DNA from: Bdellovibrionales bacterium
GTDB lineage: Bacteria; Bdellovibrionota; Bdellovibrionia; Bdellovibrionales; Bdellovibrionaceae
Reading direction: 5' to 3'
DNA length: 64,000 nt
Assembly: GCA_018266295.1 (NCBI GenBank)
Contig: JAFEAQ010000011.1
Span: 967,626 to 1,031,625, forward strand
Shown here piece by piece: positions 39,584-48,146 of the stretch. How positions within the stretch are numbered: position 1 is the stretch's first letter; the number at the start of each line of letters is the position of its first letter. The position numbers and the translations under genes are program-made. The notes beneath the pieces were generated by a model. That model was not told where the DNA came from. It made no database searches and worked only from the letters and a program-made list of their open reading frames with translations.

Positions 39584-42043
39584 GTGTTTTTAAAAACCAG
39601 CCAGCTTTGGCTCGTCGTGAGCAGCATTGCGATCTTTGCAGCATGCAATCCAATGCACGCCTCAGATACTCCTGCGGAAACGTCGCTTTCATCTGCGAAA
39701 CCGGAATTACAAGCAGTGATTAAAGCAATCACACCAAATATTTGCTCGACGGTGCCTGAGTATGGGACTGCAAAAATCACCTGTCCTGCGGGGCAAACTG
39801 TTTCGGAAGTAATATTTGCGAGCTACGGCAGTCCAACAGGATCTTGTGGAGCGTTTAAAACGTCTTCATGTAATGCCGCAAACTCTCTCGATATTGTAAA
39901 AAGAGCCTGCCTTGGAAAAGCCTCCTGCTCTATCGAAGCGAACAATGGTCCTTTCGGCGACCCTTGCGAAGGCACCGGCAAATCTCTTTCAGTTCAAGTG
40001 ACGTGCTCAGATGCTGGCTCTGCGACGCCGCAACCAACCGCGACGCCAACTCCTGCACCAACTCCGACCGCAACACCTGTGAGCTCTGGAAACATCTGTG
40101 GTAAAGTCGCCGAACATGGCAATGCCAACATTGCCTGCCCCGCGGGACAAACGATCAGTAAGATTGTTTTTGCAAGCTATGGAGCCGCCACCGGTTCCTG
40201 CGGATCTTATAAAGTAGCTTCCTGCCATGCCGCAAACTCCATGACCGTCTTACAGGCCTGCGTGGGTAAAAGTTCGTGCGTGATTGCCGCGAATAACACT
40301 CCTTTCGGCGATCCGTGCGAGGGCGTGCAGAAATCTCTGACTTACGAAGTGCAGTGTTCAGGCACGGTCGTTCAACCGACGCCGACGCCGTCACAAGGTC
40401 CTGGCAGCGGTTCATGGACCTATGATCTGGATACAGATCACGCGGCATTTGCACTCTATGCGCTCAACGATAGCGGCGCTCTGGTTGCAACGCCGACGTC
40501 TTCAGGTGCGAAGCCTTATGCTTTTGCTGTCTATAACGAGTTCGGCAAAGTGGTTGCGCCTCTGTCAGCGACAGCACAAGCCAACGGAACTTATCGTTAT
40601 GCTTTGCCGACAAGTCGACTTGGTTATTTTGAAATCAAACCAACGGAGGGAAATGCTGCTGTCTTGATTCCAGCAATTGGCTCACGCCCTGCCGGCATGA
40701 TCACTTATGCAGTTCTAAAAGGCAAAGAAGCCAATCCCAGTGCGGATTTCCAAGATGAATTCACTTCCGTGCAAGGGACGACTCTTGAAGCCGGAGCCGA
40801 TTACCTCGGGAGCGGAACTTATTCATGGCTTGGGTACAGCACTTACGGAACTTCATATTACTCGTGGCGCGATTGTTCGCCGAATGAAGCCTCTGCAAGC
40901 GCTGATTGCCAAAAACACATGGCCGATGATCCCGTCGCAAACATCTATAAAACGAAGAAGATGATTCCACTCTTCTACATGAACGAATATCCATTGTGGG
41001 CCGTGGCTTCTACCAACGGCAGCGCTTTCGGATATCCGCCAAAAGATATGAATAAGTGGAAAGCACATCTCGAATACGTCGTTCCACTCATCACGCAAAG
41101 ATATCAGTTCTTGCCATTCCGCCGTTACCAAATCACTTGGGAACCAAACGATGGCTGGGGATGGTACGGAACCGATGAGCAATTCCTGCAAATTTATAGC
41201 ATCGCCTATTCGACAATTAAAAAGTACGATCCAACAGCGGTTGTGATGGGCCCAACAATTACAAACTTCGGCCCTGAGATGAAGTCGCAGCTGCAGCGCC
41301 TGCTCAGTAAAGGCCTGGGTAATTATATGAATGCTCTGAGCTGGCATCCATATCCTGCCTACAGTCAGATCTATGGCCTGAATGACGGCTGGATTGCCGA
41401 CTTCCGCGCGATGACAAATCAAGCCATGGGCCGCGTCGTTCCGATGTATCTCACCGAGAGTGGCATGAGCGACTATGAAATGGGTTTCACCGGAACTCAT
41501 CCCGTAAAGAGCAACTTCGCTGTCTATCACGGCGTCGCGAATGTTGCGATGGCATTGCTGGCAAAGAATGACGGGGCTTCGTTGCATACCTACTTTTACA
41601 CGGCCGACTATGCGTCTCAGCCGCGCTATGGATTATTCTATAACGTGACTCAGGCTTATAGCTTTGGTCCGAACAAAGTTTCTCCGAAGCCGGATGTGTC
41701 TATGATCCGTCAGGCCAACGATTTGCTGAATCACTCAAATGGAGTTGGCCGCTTGATCAATCCGTCCGGCAACACAAATCTGCAAGTCTTCTATTACCAG
41801 AACAAGCGCTCTGGCGTGTATACGTCTGTGCTCTGGGATCCGAGCGGAAATAACGGCACTATCGCTCTTCCGGTAGGAGTCGCCCAAGTCAAAGTTATGG
41901 ATGCGCACGGAAATGCTAGCATGATGAATTCAACGAACGGCGTTCTCAGCCTGACGTTGGGAATTACGCCCGTGTATGTTGAAGGAATCGCTGCCTCGGC
42001 CCTTATTGGTCTGACACCATCAGCACCTGTTGGCTCTCCGTAA
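39584..42043 (+). CDS. Lipoprotein with two SUEL-type lectin domains and a GH-A-like glycosidase domain
   Basis: 819 residues. Lipoprotein signal peptide with FAAC at residues 18-21. Residues 54-141 and 172-258 are two SUEL (sea-urchin egg lectin, Gal-lectin) domains, each with CPAGQT, IVFASYG, SCG, C-x-GKSSC and FGDPCEG-x-x-KSL motifs; a Pro/Thr linker (PTATPTPAPTPTATP) separates them. Residues ~380-700 look like a TIM-barrel glycosidase of clan GH-A: ITWEPND near 519-523 (possible acid/base Glu) and PMYLTESGMS near 620 (possible nucleophile Glu). GTG start with GAGG upstream; a hairpin terminator follows. SUEL lectins bind rhamnose/galactose and are mainly known from animals. The enzyme's substrate is unknown. 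Confidence 0.83.
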   Translation: MFLKTSQLWLVVSSIAIFAACNPMHASDTPAETSLSSAKPELQAVIKAITPNICSTVPEYGTAKITCPAGQTVSEVIFASYGSPTGSCGAFKTSSCNAANSLDIVKRACLGKASCSIEANNGPFGDPCEGTGKSLSVQVTCSDAGSATPQPTATPTPAPTPTATPVSSGNICGKVAEHGNANIACPAGQTISKIVFASYGAATGSCGSYKVASCHAANSMTVLQACVGKSSCVIAANNTPFGDPCEGVQKSLTYEVQCSGTVVQPTPTPSQGPGSGSWTYDLDTDHAAFALYALNDSGALVATPTSSGAKPYAFAVYNEFGKVVAPLSATAQANGTYRYALPTSRLGYFEIKPTEGNAAVLIPAIGSRPAGMITYAVLKGKEANPSADFQDEFTSVQGTTLEAGADYLGSGTYSWLGYSTYGTSYYSWRDCSPNEASASADCQKHMADDPVANIYKTKKMIPLFYMNEYPLWAVASTNGSAFGYPPKDMNKWKAHLEYVVPLITQRYQFLPFRRYQITWEPNDGWGWYGTDEQFLQIYSIAYSTIKKYDPTAVVMGPTITNFGPEMKSQLQRLLSKGLGNYMNALSWHPYPAYSQIYGLNDGWIADFRAMTNQAMGRVVPMYLTESGMSDYEMGFTGTHPVKSNFAVYHGVANVAMALLAKNDGASLHTYFYTADYASQPRYGLFYNVTQAYSFGPNKVSPKPDVSMIRQANDLLNHSNGVGRLINPSGNTNLQVFYYQNKRSGVYTSVLWDPSGNNGTIALPVGVAQVKVMDAHGNASMMNSTNGVLSLTLGITPVYVEGIAASALIGLTPSAPVGSP

Positions 42044-42057
42044 GCAGTTGAACTCAG

Positions 42058-42086
42058 AAACCCACGGGTGGCCGTGGGTTTCTATT
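42058..42086 (+). terminator. Hairpin terminator after the lectin-glycosidase gene
   Basis: 10-bp stem AAACCCACGG/CCGTGGGTTT with a 4-base loop; the T-run is imperfect (TCTATTT). Confidence 0.78.
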
Positions 42087-42145
42087 TCGGCCAGGAGAGT
42101 AAGTTCCACCAGAAAATCAGACCGTAATATGAAAGAATATTTTCT

Positions 42146-42910
42146 ATGCGTCTGGTGTTTTTATTTTTTTTAGCTTTAGTTTCAACGTCGCTGGCTTCTT
42201 CGACGGAAGCGGCGATGATTCCTTTTGGTTTCTGGAAACCAAAATGCTCTCCTCCATTCGCCTCTTCATGGACTCCGCGCTGGAATAATATCATCCAATA
42301 CTGGAACCTCAATGGCAGCGCGGGCTCCATCTCTGATGGAGCCACGATCCCAGCAACCATCGGTTCTGCTGGAACCGCGACAGAGCCAGGCATGGCCTAT
42401 GTTACCGGGAAAATCGGCAACGCCGTTTCTTTTAACGGCGGAAGCTACATAGACATGGGCTCGCTGGCAAACACGCTGAACCGGCCTCAGATGTCGATTG
42501 CCGCGTGGATTTACCCCACCGCGAACTCTCGCAGCACGATCGCTGGCGCAGAGTTCCTAATGAAAATTCAGTTCACTGATACCTACACCGTGCGCGTTCT
42601 TGCGAGCAAAGATGGCTTTTCTTGGGCCGGGATTATCGAATCCACCACGACCTACCCGCTGAACCGATGGCTTCATATGGTCGCTACTTATAATGGCAGT
42701 CAGCTTGTCCTTTATGCCAATGGCATTTCTGTCGGAAGCACACCGATCACCGGCAATCTTTCTTCTTCCGGCAGCTCTTTTCAAATCTCAGGCTACGATG
42801 GCTTGAATGAGATGTTTACTGGCATTATTGACGATGTGGCGGTCTGGAATACAGGTCTGACCGCTGATGAAGTGATGAGAATCTACACCGGACAGAACTG
42901 CAAACCTTAA
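42146..42910 (+). CDS. Secreted LamG / concanavalin A-like jellyroll protein
   Basis: 254 residues with a signal peptide (about 1-22). From residue ~90 on it matches a LamG-type lectin-like fold: GNAVSFNGGSYIDMG, SIAAWIYPT, NRWLHMVATYNGSQLVLYAN, then IDDVAVWNTGLTADEV at the end, a typical LamG ending. Such domains bind sugars or other ligands at the cell surface. It follows the lectin-glycosidase lipoprotein by about 100 bases after a terminator, so it likely has its own promoter. Ligand unknown. Confidence 0.82.
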   Translation: MRLVFLFFLALVSTSLASSTEAAMIPFGFWKPKCSPPFASSWTPRWNNIIQYWNLNGSAGSISDGATIPATIGSAGTATEPGMAYVTGKIGNAVSFNGGSYIDMGSLANTLNRPQMSIAAWIYPTANSRSTIAGAEFLMKIQFTDTYTVRVLASKDGFSWAGIIESTTTYPLNRWLHMVATYNGSQLVLYANGISVGSTPITGNLSSSGSSFQISGYDGLNEMFTGIIDDVAVWNTGLTADEVMRIYTGQNCKP

Positions 42911-42992
42911 AATCTTGTTTATTTGCGACTAGTTTTTGTGAAATTTCCATCAGAAGCATAAAGCTCTGAAACCCGCTGCCGATCTGTGTTTC

Positions 42993-43745
42993 ATGAAAAC
43001 ACTTACCGGATTTTTTATAATCGCAATGCTGACAGTCGCATGTTCCGGCCCTAAGAGTTTCAACGTGGATTCGCTTCCAGGCGCCGGAGACAATGACTCT
43101 CTTGAAGTCACCCCAACGCCGACTCCGGGACCTTCACCGAGTCCGACAATAACCCCTAGTCCAAGCCCGACCCCGACTCCGGTCGCGGAGGCTTCGCCTA
43201 AAGACCTCACTCCCCTTTGGGAAGCAAGTATCAAGAATAGCAAAGAGTGGAGCGACTATGTTTATCTCAAGCTCGATACACTGGGCACCGATTTGCTCGA
43301 TGTGATTCCAGGGGACCGCACCACATTCTGCCCGAAGTACAGCAGCCTGTCTTACAGCCAAAGAAAAATGTATTGGACGTTCATGCTTTCCGCGATGGCA
43401 AAATTTGAAAGTGGTTTTAATACGAACTCTAAATACACCGAGAGCTTCAATGACTCTAACGGCAATCCAGTAATCAGCCGCGGTCTGTTGCAAATTTCTA
43501 TTGAAAGTGGCAATGGCTATGGCTGCGGTTTAAAAACGGCGCAAGACCTGCATGATCCTTTGCAAAATCTTGCATGCGGTATCCGCATCTTGAATCGTTG
43601 GGTCTATCGCGACGCTCGTATCGCAGGCAAAGTCAGTGGTACCTGGCGCGGAGGTGCGCGCTACTGGTCGGTTCTGCGCGAAGGAAACAAAACTTCGTAC
43701 CAGTCGATCTTAAAGTGGAGTAAAGCTCTTTCCATCTGTAACTAA
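42993..43745 (+). CDS. Lipoprotein with Pro/Thr linker and lysozyme/SLT-like domain
   Basis: 250 residues. Lipobox at LTVACSG (Cys 17), then a low-complexity Pro/Thr/Ser linker (residues ~40-65) and a globular domain (~75-250). The domain holds MAKFESGFNT (Glu 139, placed like the catalytic Glu of lytic transglycosylases), ISRGLLQIS and paired Cys (TFCPKYS...YGCGL...LACGIRIL). It is homologous to the protein at 46.4-47.3 kb. It probably cleaves peptidoglycan glycan strands at the envelope; not proven by sequence alone. A bidirectional terminator follows. Confidence 0.77.
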   Translation: MKTLTGFFIIAMLTVACSGPKSFNVDSLPGAGDNDSLEVTPTPTPGPSPSPTITPSPSPTPTPVAEASPKDLTPLWEASIKNSKEWSDYVYLKLDTLGTDLLDVIPGDRTTFCPKYSSLSYSQRKMYWTFMLSAMAKFESGFNTNSKYTESFNDSNGNPVISRGLLQISIESGNGYGCGLKTAQDLHDPLQNLACGIRILNRWVYRDARIAGKVSGTWRGGARYWSVLREGNKTSYQSILKWSKALSICN

Positions 43746-43750
43746 AAAGA

Positions 43751-43782
43751 AAAAGGGACTGGAAAGCCAGTCCCTTTTTTAT
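43751..43782. terminator. Bidirectional terminator
   Basis: 12-bp perfect stem AAAAGGGACTGG/CCAGTCCCTTTT with a 4-base loop; T-runs on both strands serve the convergent lipoprotein and stress-protein genes. Confidence 0.9.
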
Positions 43783-43790
43783 TTCCGTCA

Positions 43791-44381
43791 TTACATTGTA
43801 GGACGGTATTCGCCTTGAGGCGGATTTTTTGGCGGGTTACCTTTTTCTTCGGAGCTCGTGGCGATATCTCTAGCGCCGTTTCGCTCTAAAATATCTTTTG
43901 CGCGTTTTTGCCAGTCAGAATCATCCACGTGAACAGAGACTAAAATGCCTCCTGTCTTGATGATGCTTTCATAGCGTTTAGCCTCGTACTCAGGAATACC
44001 CATACCAACAAGCGCGCCAGCAATTCCGCCGACAGCGCCACCGATACCTGCGCCGGCAATCGCCGCCACAATCGGGCCGGCGGCTACAAAAGGACCTACA
44101 CCTGGAATGGCCAAAGCACCGATGCCTGCTAACCAGCCCAGAACACCACCGATGGCTAAGCCGCCAGTGGCTCCTGTTGCCGCACCTTCAGGAGCTTTCG
44201 TTCCTTTTTCGTGGGCAAAAGCCTTCGTGCTGTCATTGCTTGGCAAAAGTACGGAGATATCCGTATTTCTAAAGCCAGAAGCCTTAAGATCACTGACGGC
44301 AAGCTCAACGTTGCCGCGATTTTGGAAAATACCAAAGACTGCCTTATGTTCTTTTTCTTTCACATTATCTTTTTCAAACAT
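43791..44381 (-). CDS. General-stress (YflT-like) protein with glycine-zipper region
   Basis: 196 residues. The N-terminal ~55 residues match the general stress protein 17M/YflT-like fold (AVFGIFQNRGNVELAVSDLK, then GFRNTDISVLL); the middle (~65-135) is a Gly/Ala-rich stretch (glycine zipper, GGLAIGGVLGWLAGIGALAI) that could insert in a membrane; the end is VSVHVDDSDWQKRAKDILER. Proteins of this type are linked to osmotic or general stress. It is the last gene of a stress cluster, 9 bases after a BON protein gene. Confidence 0.78.
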   Translation of the reverse strand: MFEKDNVKEKEHKAVFGIFQNRGNVELAVSDLKASGFRNTDISVLLPSNDSTKAFAHEKGTKAPEGAATGATGGLAIGGVLGWLAGIGALAIPGVGPFVAAGPIVAAIAGAGIGGAVGGIAGALVGMGIPEYEAKRYESIIKTGGILVSVHVDDSDWQKRAKDILERNGARDIATSSEEKGNPPKNPPQGEYRPTM

Positions 44382-44390
44382 GTTTCCTCC

Positions 44391-44768
44391 CTATTTTACT
44401 TTAATTTCAATGAGATTATCGACCCGCTTCACACCCACTGTTTTCTTCGCGATCCCTTCAATTTGTGACTTCTCACTTGCAGAAGCCACGGGTCCACGAA
44501 GAGTCACAACGCCACCGATTGTGATAATTTTGACATTACGTGCCTCCGTAGATAGCTTGTCGTTTCTAACAATCTCTTCACGAATCTTACGAGTGAGCTC
44601 GACATCTGCGCCGCTGCCTTTTACTTGATCTTCAGGCGTCAGCGTCTGACCGTTAGCATCTCTCTGATTCATTTTCGTGTTTGTCGCATCCGACGAAGTC
44701 GGTGTTGCCGCAAAGCCTGTCACTGTCAAACCCATGATGGCCAGACAGAAAACCAAAGCCTTTATCAT
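44391..44768 (-). CDS. Exported BON-domain protein
   Basis: 125 residues with a signal peptide (about 1-21). The mature protein is a single BON domain (VELTRKIREEIVRNDKLSTE, then VKIITIGGVVTLRGPV and VKRVDNLIEI). BON domains bind membranes/phospholipids, as in OsmY and Kbp. Located between another BON gene and the YflT-like gene in one leftward unit. Role in envelope stress is inferred from context. Confidence 0.85.
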   Translation of the reverse strand: MIKALVFCLAIMGLTVTGFAATPTSSDATNTKMNQRDANGQTLTPEDQVKGSGADVELTRKIREEIVRNDKLSTEARNVKIITIGGVVTLRGPVASASEKSQIEGIAKKTVGVKRVDNLIEIKVK

Positions 44769-44780
44769 AAAACCTCCTTG

Positions 44781-45494
44781 CTAGTGTTTTTCACCAGTAG
44801 CACTTTGTGATTTCTTGCCGGAAGCACTCTTGCCTTCTCGGCTATTTTCTTCAGAGCTAGAAGAAGAACCGCTTTCAGACGATGCCTCTTTTTTAACTTT
44901 CAATTGATTGCTGACGTCTTTCACGCCGCTGATGTCTTCTATCAGCTCTTCGGCGAGGCGTTTCATACGTCGGTCGGCAACGTTGCCGGTCAAACTGACT
45001 TCGCCCTCTTTAACTTCGACTTCGATATCGGAAGCATCGATGTCGCGGTTCCATGTAAGCGCTTCGTGGACTTCTTCTTTAATGCGCTCGTCAGAGCGCT
45101 TGTAGCCTTTAGGGCCTTTGCCATAGAAACCACGCTGCTGCTGTTGAGAAGACTCATTCCAGCCGCCACCAGTTCTGCTGTTGCTGCCAAAGTCTTCTCG
45201 GCCGCTGGCATAAGATCGATTGCCAGCGTAATCCGGGCTACTGTAACCCTGCCCGCCGAATTCTCGACGGCTGTAAGTTTCGTTGGAACCTCCAAAGTAG
45301 GGTCTGTCCCAGGATCCCCGGTAAGATTGACCGTAACTGTGATCGTTGCGATCGGATTGACCGAAGCCTCTTTCGTCTCGTGAAAAACGGCGGTCGCGGG
45401 CTTCATGAGGGTCTCTATCTTGTCTGGTGCTGCGTGCGTCGCCATAAGTTCCTCTGCGCATATTGCGTTCGTGGTCTCTATCTTGGTGTCTCAT
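44781..45494 (-). CDS. BON-domain protein with Arg/Gly/Asp-rich N-terminus
   Basis: 237 residues. The N-terminal ~120 residues are low-complexity, rich in Arg, Asp, Gly, Ser and Tyr (DRDHERNMRRGTYGD and similar), likely disordered. A BON domain follows (about residues 135-200: DERIKEEVHEALTWNRDIDA, VKEGEVSLTGNV, IEDISGVKDVSNQL), then a Ser/Lys-rich tail. There is no signal peptide, so it may be cytoplasmic. Start at 45494: AAGGAGG lies just upstream; a longer frame begins at 45521. Confidence 0.8.
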   Translation of the reverse strand: MRHQDRDHERNMRRGTYGDARSTRQDRDPHEARDRRFSRDERGFGQSDRNDHSYGQSYRGSWDRPYFGGSNETYSRREFGGQGYSSPDYAGNRSYASGREDFGSNSRTGGGWNESSQQQQRGFYGKGPKGYKRSDERIKEEVHEALTWNRDIDASDIEVEVKEGEVSLTGNVADRRMKRLAEELIEDISGVKDVSNQLKVKKEASSESGSSSSSEENSREGKSASGKKSQSATGEKH

Positions 45495-45599
45495 GAAATC
45501 CTCCTTCATTGTTTGATACATGATGAAGCGACGGTAAGCCCAAGTGAATTCTAAGCCAAGTCTTGAGGATCGACTGTTTCAATAAACAGGTGTCGTCAA

Positions 45600-45655
45600 A
45601 AAAAGAAAAACCCCGAATGAAAATAACTGTTGTATTTCATTCGGGGTTTAAGGAT
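45600..45655 (-). terminator. Rho-independent terminator after the DUF4142 gene
   Basis: 15-bp perfect stem (45608-45622 with 45635-45649), with a T-run on the minus strand. Confidence 0.92.
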
Positions 45656-45673
45656 TTCTTAAAACTGATTTAA

Positions 45674-46204
45674 CTACTTATTCAAACTCGTTTGAATTTC
45701 CTGAGCGCGCGACAAATGTTTTTCAACGTGTGCCTTTGTTGCCTCGAGGTATGTTTTTAATTCAGGACTTTGCGCTGCGGGAATCAGTTTAGTATTCAAA
45801 TCGTCAAGCAATTGCTGATGCATGCTGATTTGCTGATCGATATAAGCTTTATCGAACTCTTTGCCTTTAAAGTTTTTAAGTTCTTTCTCTTTTCCTTCAG
45901 CCAAGCTTTTCAAATCTCTTGAAGCCGTGCTGTCCTCAGGTTTTACCTTGGCCTTTTTAGCGACGTCTTTAGACTCTTTCTCATTTTTCTTGTGCTCATC
46001 GATCATCTGTTTTGCAAAGTCTTTAACATCTTTGTTTTCAGCTTTGGATTTTGCCATTTTAGCGAGGTCAATTTCGCCGTCATTGGCCGTCTTCATCAGC
46101 TTCACGATTTTCGCATCCGTCATTGTTTCTTCCGCTTGCGCGAAGGCCATGGAAGCTCCGCCCATCAAACCTGCAACTGCTAAAGTCAGTACTAAATTCT
46201 TCAT
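45674..46204 (-). CDS. DUF4142-family secreted protein
   Basis: 176 residues with a signal peptide (1-22, ending AFA). The mature protein is helical and Lys-rich with the DUF4142 pattern (KLMKTANDGEIDLAKMAKSK, FAKQMIDEHKKNEKE, DKAYIDQQISMHQQLLDDL), a ferritin-like helical bundle found in outer-envelope/periplasmic proteins of many proteobacteria; function poorly known. Start at 46204 because the signal peptide begins there and AAGGAG is just upstream; a much longer upstream frame is not used. It has its own terminator, so it is a separate unit from the BON genes. Confidence 0.85.
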   Translation of the reverse strand: MKNLVLTLAVAGLMGGASMAFAQAEETMTDAKIVKLMKTANDGEIDLAKMAKSKAENKDVKDFAKQMIDEHKKNEKESKDVAKKAKVKPEDSTASRDLKSLAEGKEKELKNFKGKEFDKAYIDQQISMHQQLLDDLNTKLIPAAQSPELKTYLEATKAHVEKHLSRAQEIQTSLNK

Positions 46205-46451
46205 ATATATCTCCTTGCGTGTGTTGTAAAAAATATCAGCCAACACCATAAACTGAACTCTTTCGCAAAAGTCCCTTTTTATGTGAACTTTAAAAGAAGA
46301 GTCCTGCAGAACTTGCCGAATGGCATCGGAGACGCCGCATTTTGTTAGATGTCTAACTTTGAGACAGTTGTATTCGAACTGATCGCCCATAGGAATAGGC
46401 ACTCCAATTGCTTCGAACAGGTTACCAACCAAAGAAGGTAGAGGTGGACGT

Positions 46452-47330
46452 ATGTTGCGATGGACTTTATTAGTATCTGCGATGGTATTTACACAACAAA
46501 GTATGGCATCTTGGGGAGCTTCGCCTCTCGATCGTGAACTAGTAACTAGTTCTTATCGCCAGCAATTTGATGGGATTCAGAATCAAGTTCAGGTCAACGA
46601 ACTTCGAAAGTCTGCGGATGGCATCGAGGTCGACATGAATGCCGCAACCGATGTTAGTCAAATCATTGATAAAAAGTATGGCGATAAGTGCGAAAACTTT
46701 GCTGGCGACGGCGAGTTAAATAAATGGGGTCAAGCGATCGAAAAAGAATTCGATAAGGACAGGCATCAGGCTCTTTACGGTGGTCCTTCTGATGTTCGCC
46801 GTTTATGCCCTAAGTATGACGAATTAAATGATGAAGATAAAAAAGGTCTTTGGGTCCTTATAATCTCTGCAATGACCCACTATGAAAGCACTTGTATCGT
46901 TTCAGAATCGGCACGTGGCCCCCATGGTACCGCGGCAGGTTTATTACAACTGCACAGAGGCAAAGAAGCTAATTACTCTTCAGGCTGCCGCAATGGCGAC
47001 TCTAATACAGCGGAAAGAAGTATCATTTGTGGTATGTCGATGTTGAATGATCAGATCGAAAGAGGAGAACCTCTCTTTAGCCGTAAATCTTACTGGGATG
47101 TTTTGCGTCCTCAAGGTGCTTCGCAAAAATCAGTTCGTATCCAAGCCGTTATCGGTCAGTACCCAGCTTGCAAAACCGGCAAATCAACGGATGGTACGAC
47201 TCAGCTAGATATCCAGCCAGATCCTAAGACCGCTCCGTCTGGAAAATCTTCGAAGCGTGCAAGACAGCAGTCTCAAAAGGCTCCTTCTTCAAACAAAAAA
47301 GCCCGCGTTGCAAACTCAAACCGTTCGTAA
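46452..47330 (+). CDS. Secreted lysozyme/SLT-like protein
   Basis: 292 residues with a signal peptide (1-~19). Paralogue of the lipoprotein at 43.0-43.7 kb: both share CPKY, a segment AMTHYESTC / AMAKFESGF (Glu 145 here as likely catalytic residue), a GLLQL/GLLQI motif and a C-terminal C-G-[MI]-x-[MI]-L-N. The C-terminal ~50 residues are Lys/Ser/Pro-rich and probably disordered. Predicted peptidoglycan-cleaving enzyme in periplasm or secreted. The end overlaps the end of the methyltransferase gene on the other strand by 15 bases. Confidence 0.75.
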   Translation: MLRWTLLVSAMVFTQQSMASWGASPLDRELVTSSYRQQFDGIQNQVQVNELRKSADGIEVDMNAATDVSQIIDKKYGDKCENFAGDGELNKWGQAIEKEFDKDRHQALYGGPSDVRRLCPKYDELNDEDKKGLWVLIISAMTHYESTCIVSESARGPHGTAAGLLQLHRGKEANYSSGCRNGDSNTAERSIICGMSMLNDQIERGEPLFSRKSYWDVLRPQGASQKSVRIQAVIGQYPACKTGKSTDGTTQLDIQPDPKTAPSGKSSKRARQQSQKAPSSNKKARVANSNRS

Positions 47331-47966
47331 TTTCACAAAATGAGTTCCTCGGATATCTCCGAGGAGCTCTATTTGCAATTTTCCCTGACAGATTTTCTGC
47401 GCTTCTTCGAGCACATTCCAGCGATGCTCCGGCAAATCACGAAGAAGCACGTACGCAGCCCCTTTGCGATTTAAACAGTTCGCAATTCCCAGCAAAAGAT
47501 TCTTTAAATCCGAATCAATAAAGAAACGGCAGCGATTTTTAAACTCCGAAGTCGAAAGCTTTCCCTGTCCTTGCAAGAAGTACGGCGGATTGCAAAGAAT
47601 CAAATCGTACTTTCCTGTAAATTCAGGCTTCTGCAAGTCATCGTAGTTTCTCCGCAAAAAATGACATTGCGTTGGCAACTCTCCCAGGCGTTTTAGATTT
47701 TCCTGAAAGTGCGGTAGATAGACATCTTGAATTTCGAGGAAATCAAAATCCCTCGGCAGGCTTTTGTCTGCAGCCCGGCGATGAAACAAGAAGTCCATGC
47801 CGATAATCCCCGAGCCCGCGCACAGATCCAGCCCGCGCTGCGAGCTCAAATCCTTTCCCTCGAGCAGTTCAAACACCCGGCGCGCGAGAAAGACCGAATC
47901 ATGCGAGAAACGGTATTCTTCCGGCTGGGAGTAATTAAACGTGTAATGGGGATTAATAGAGGACAT
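47316..47966 (-). CDS. TrmN6/YfiC-like SAM-dependent methyltransferase
   Basis: About 216 residues. The N-terminus has YRFSHDSVFLARRV, the loop GLDLCAGSGIIGMDFL binds SAM and CNPPYF is the N6-adenine/N5-glutamine methyltransferase motif. The pattern matches TrmN6 (YfiC), which methylates A37 of tRNA1Val; other substrates are possible. Start at 47966, with AGGAAGGGG upstream; the longer frame begins at 48032. Confidence 0.8.
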   Translation of the reverse strand: MSSINPHYTFNYSQPEEYRFSHDSVFLARRVFELLEGKDLSSQRGLDLCAGSGIIGMDFLFHRRAADKSLPRDFDFLEIQDVYLPHFQENLKRLGELPTQCHFLRRNYDDLQKPEFTGKYDLILCNPPYFLQGQGKLSTSEFKNRCRFFIDSDLKNLLLGIANCLNRKGAAYVLLRDLPEHRWNVLEEAQKICQGKLQIELLGDIRGTHFVKLRTV

Positions 47967-48146
47967 GCCCCTTCCTACCCCATATCTAAACCTTAAACAA
48001 TCGTGAAAAAAGGAGATAACCATTTGGTTCATACTTCTTGAAACAATTTACTAAGCAATTCTATCGAAGCAAGGTGCGAACCCTTATAACTAGCTCATAC
48101 AAAACGGCGCCCATAAAGCCGCAAACTTAAAACTAAGGAGTTCGTT

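Noticed and set aside
39720-40360. Tandem repeat as a CRISPR-like or satellite array
   Set aside because: The repetition reflects two diverged protein domains (SUEL lectins); DNA identity is partial and there are no spacers.
40853-41587. 244-residue minus-strand frame inside the lectin-glycosidase gene
   Set aside because: Antisense shadow; no start signal and the plus-strand protein has clear domains and export signal.
46205-46432. N-terminal extension of the DUF4142 protein to 46432
   Set aside because: The signal peptide and AAGGAG site support the start at 46204; the upstream part has no family similarity.
47346-47365. Hairpin TCCTCGGA-TATC-TCCGAGGA as terminator of the lysozyme-like gene
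   Set aside because: It lies within the coding end of the minus-strand methyltransferase gene and lacks a T-run, so not listed as a terminator although it may help stop transcription.
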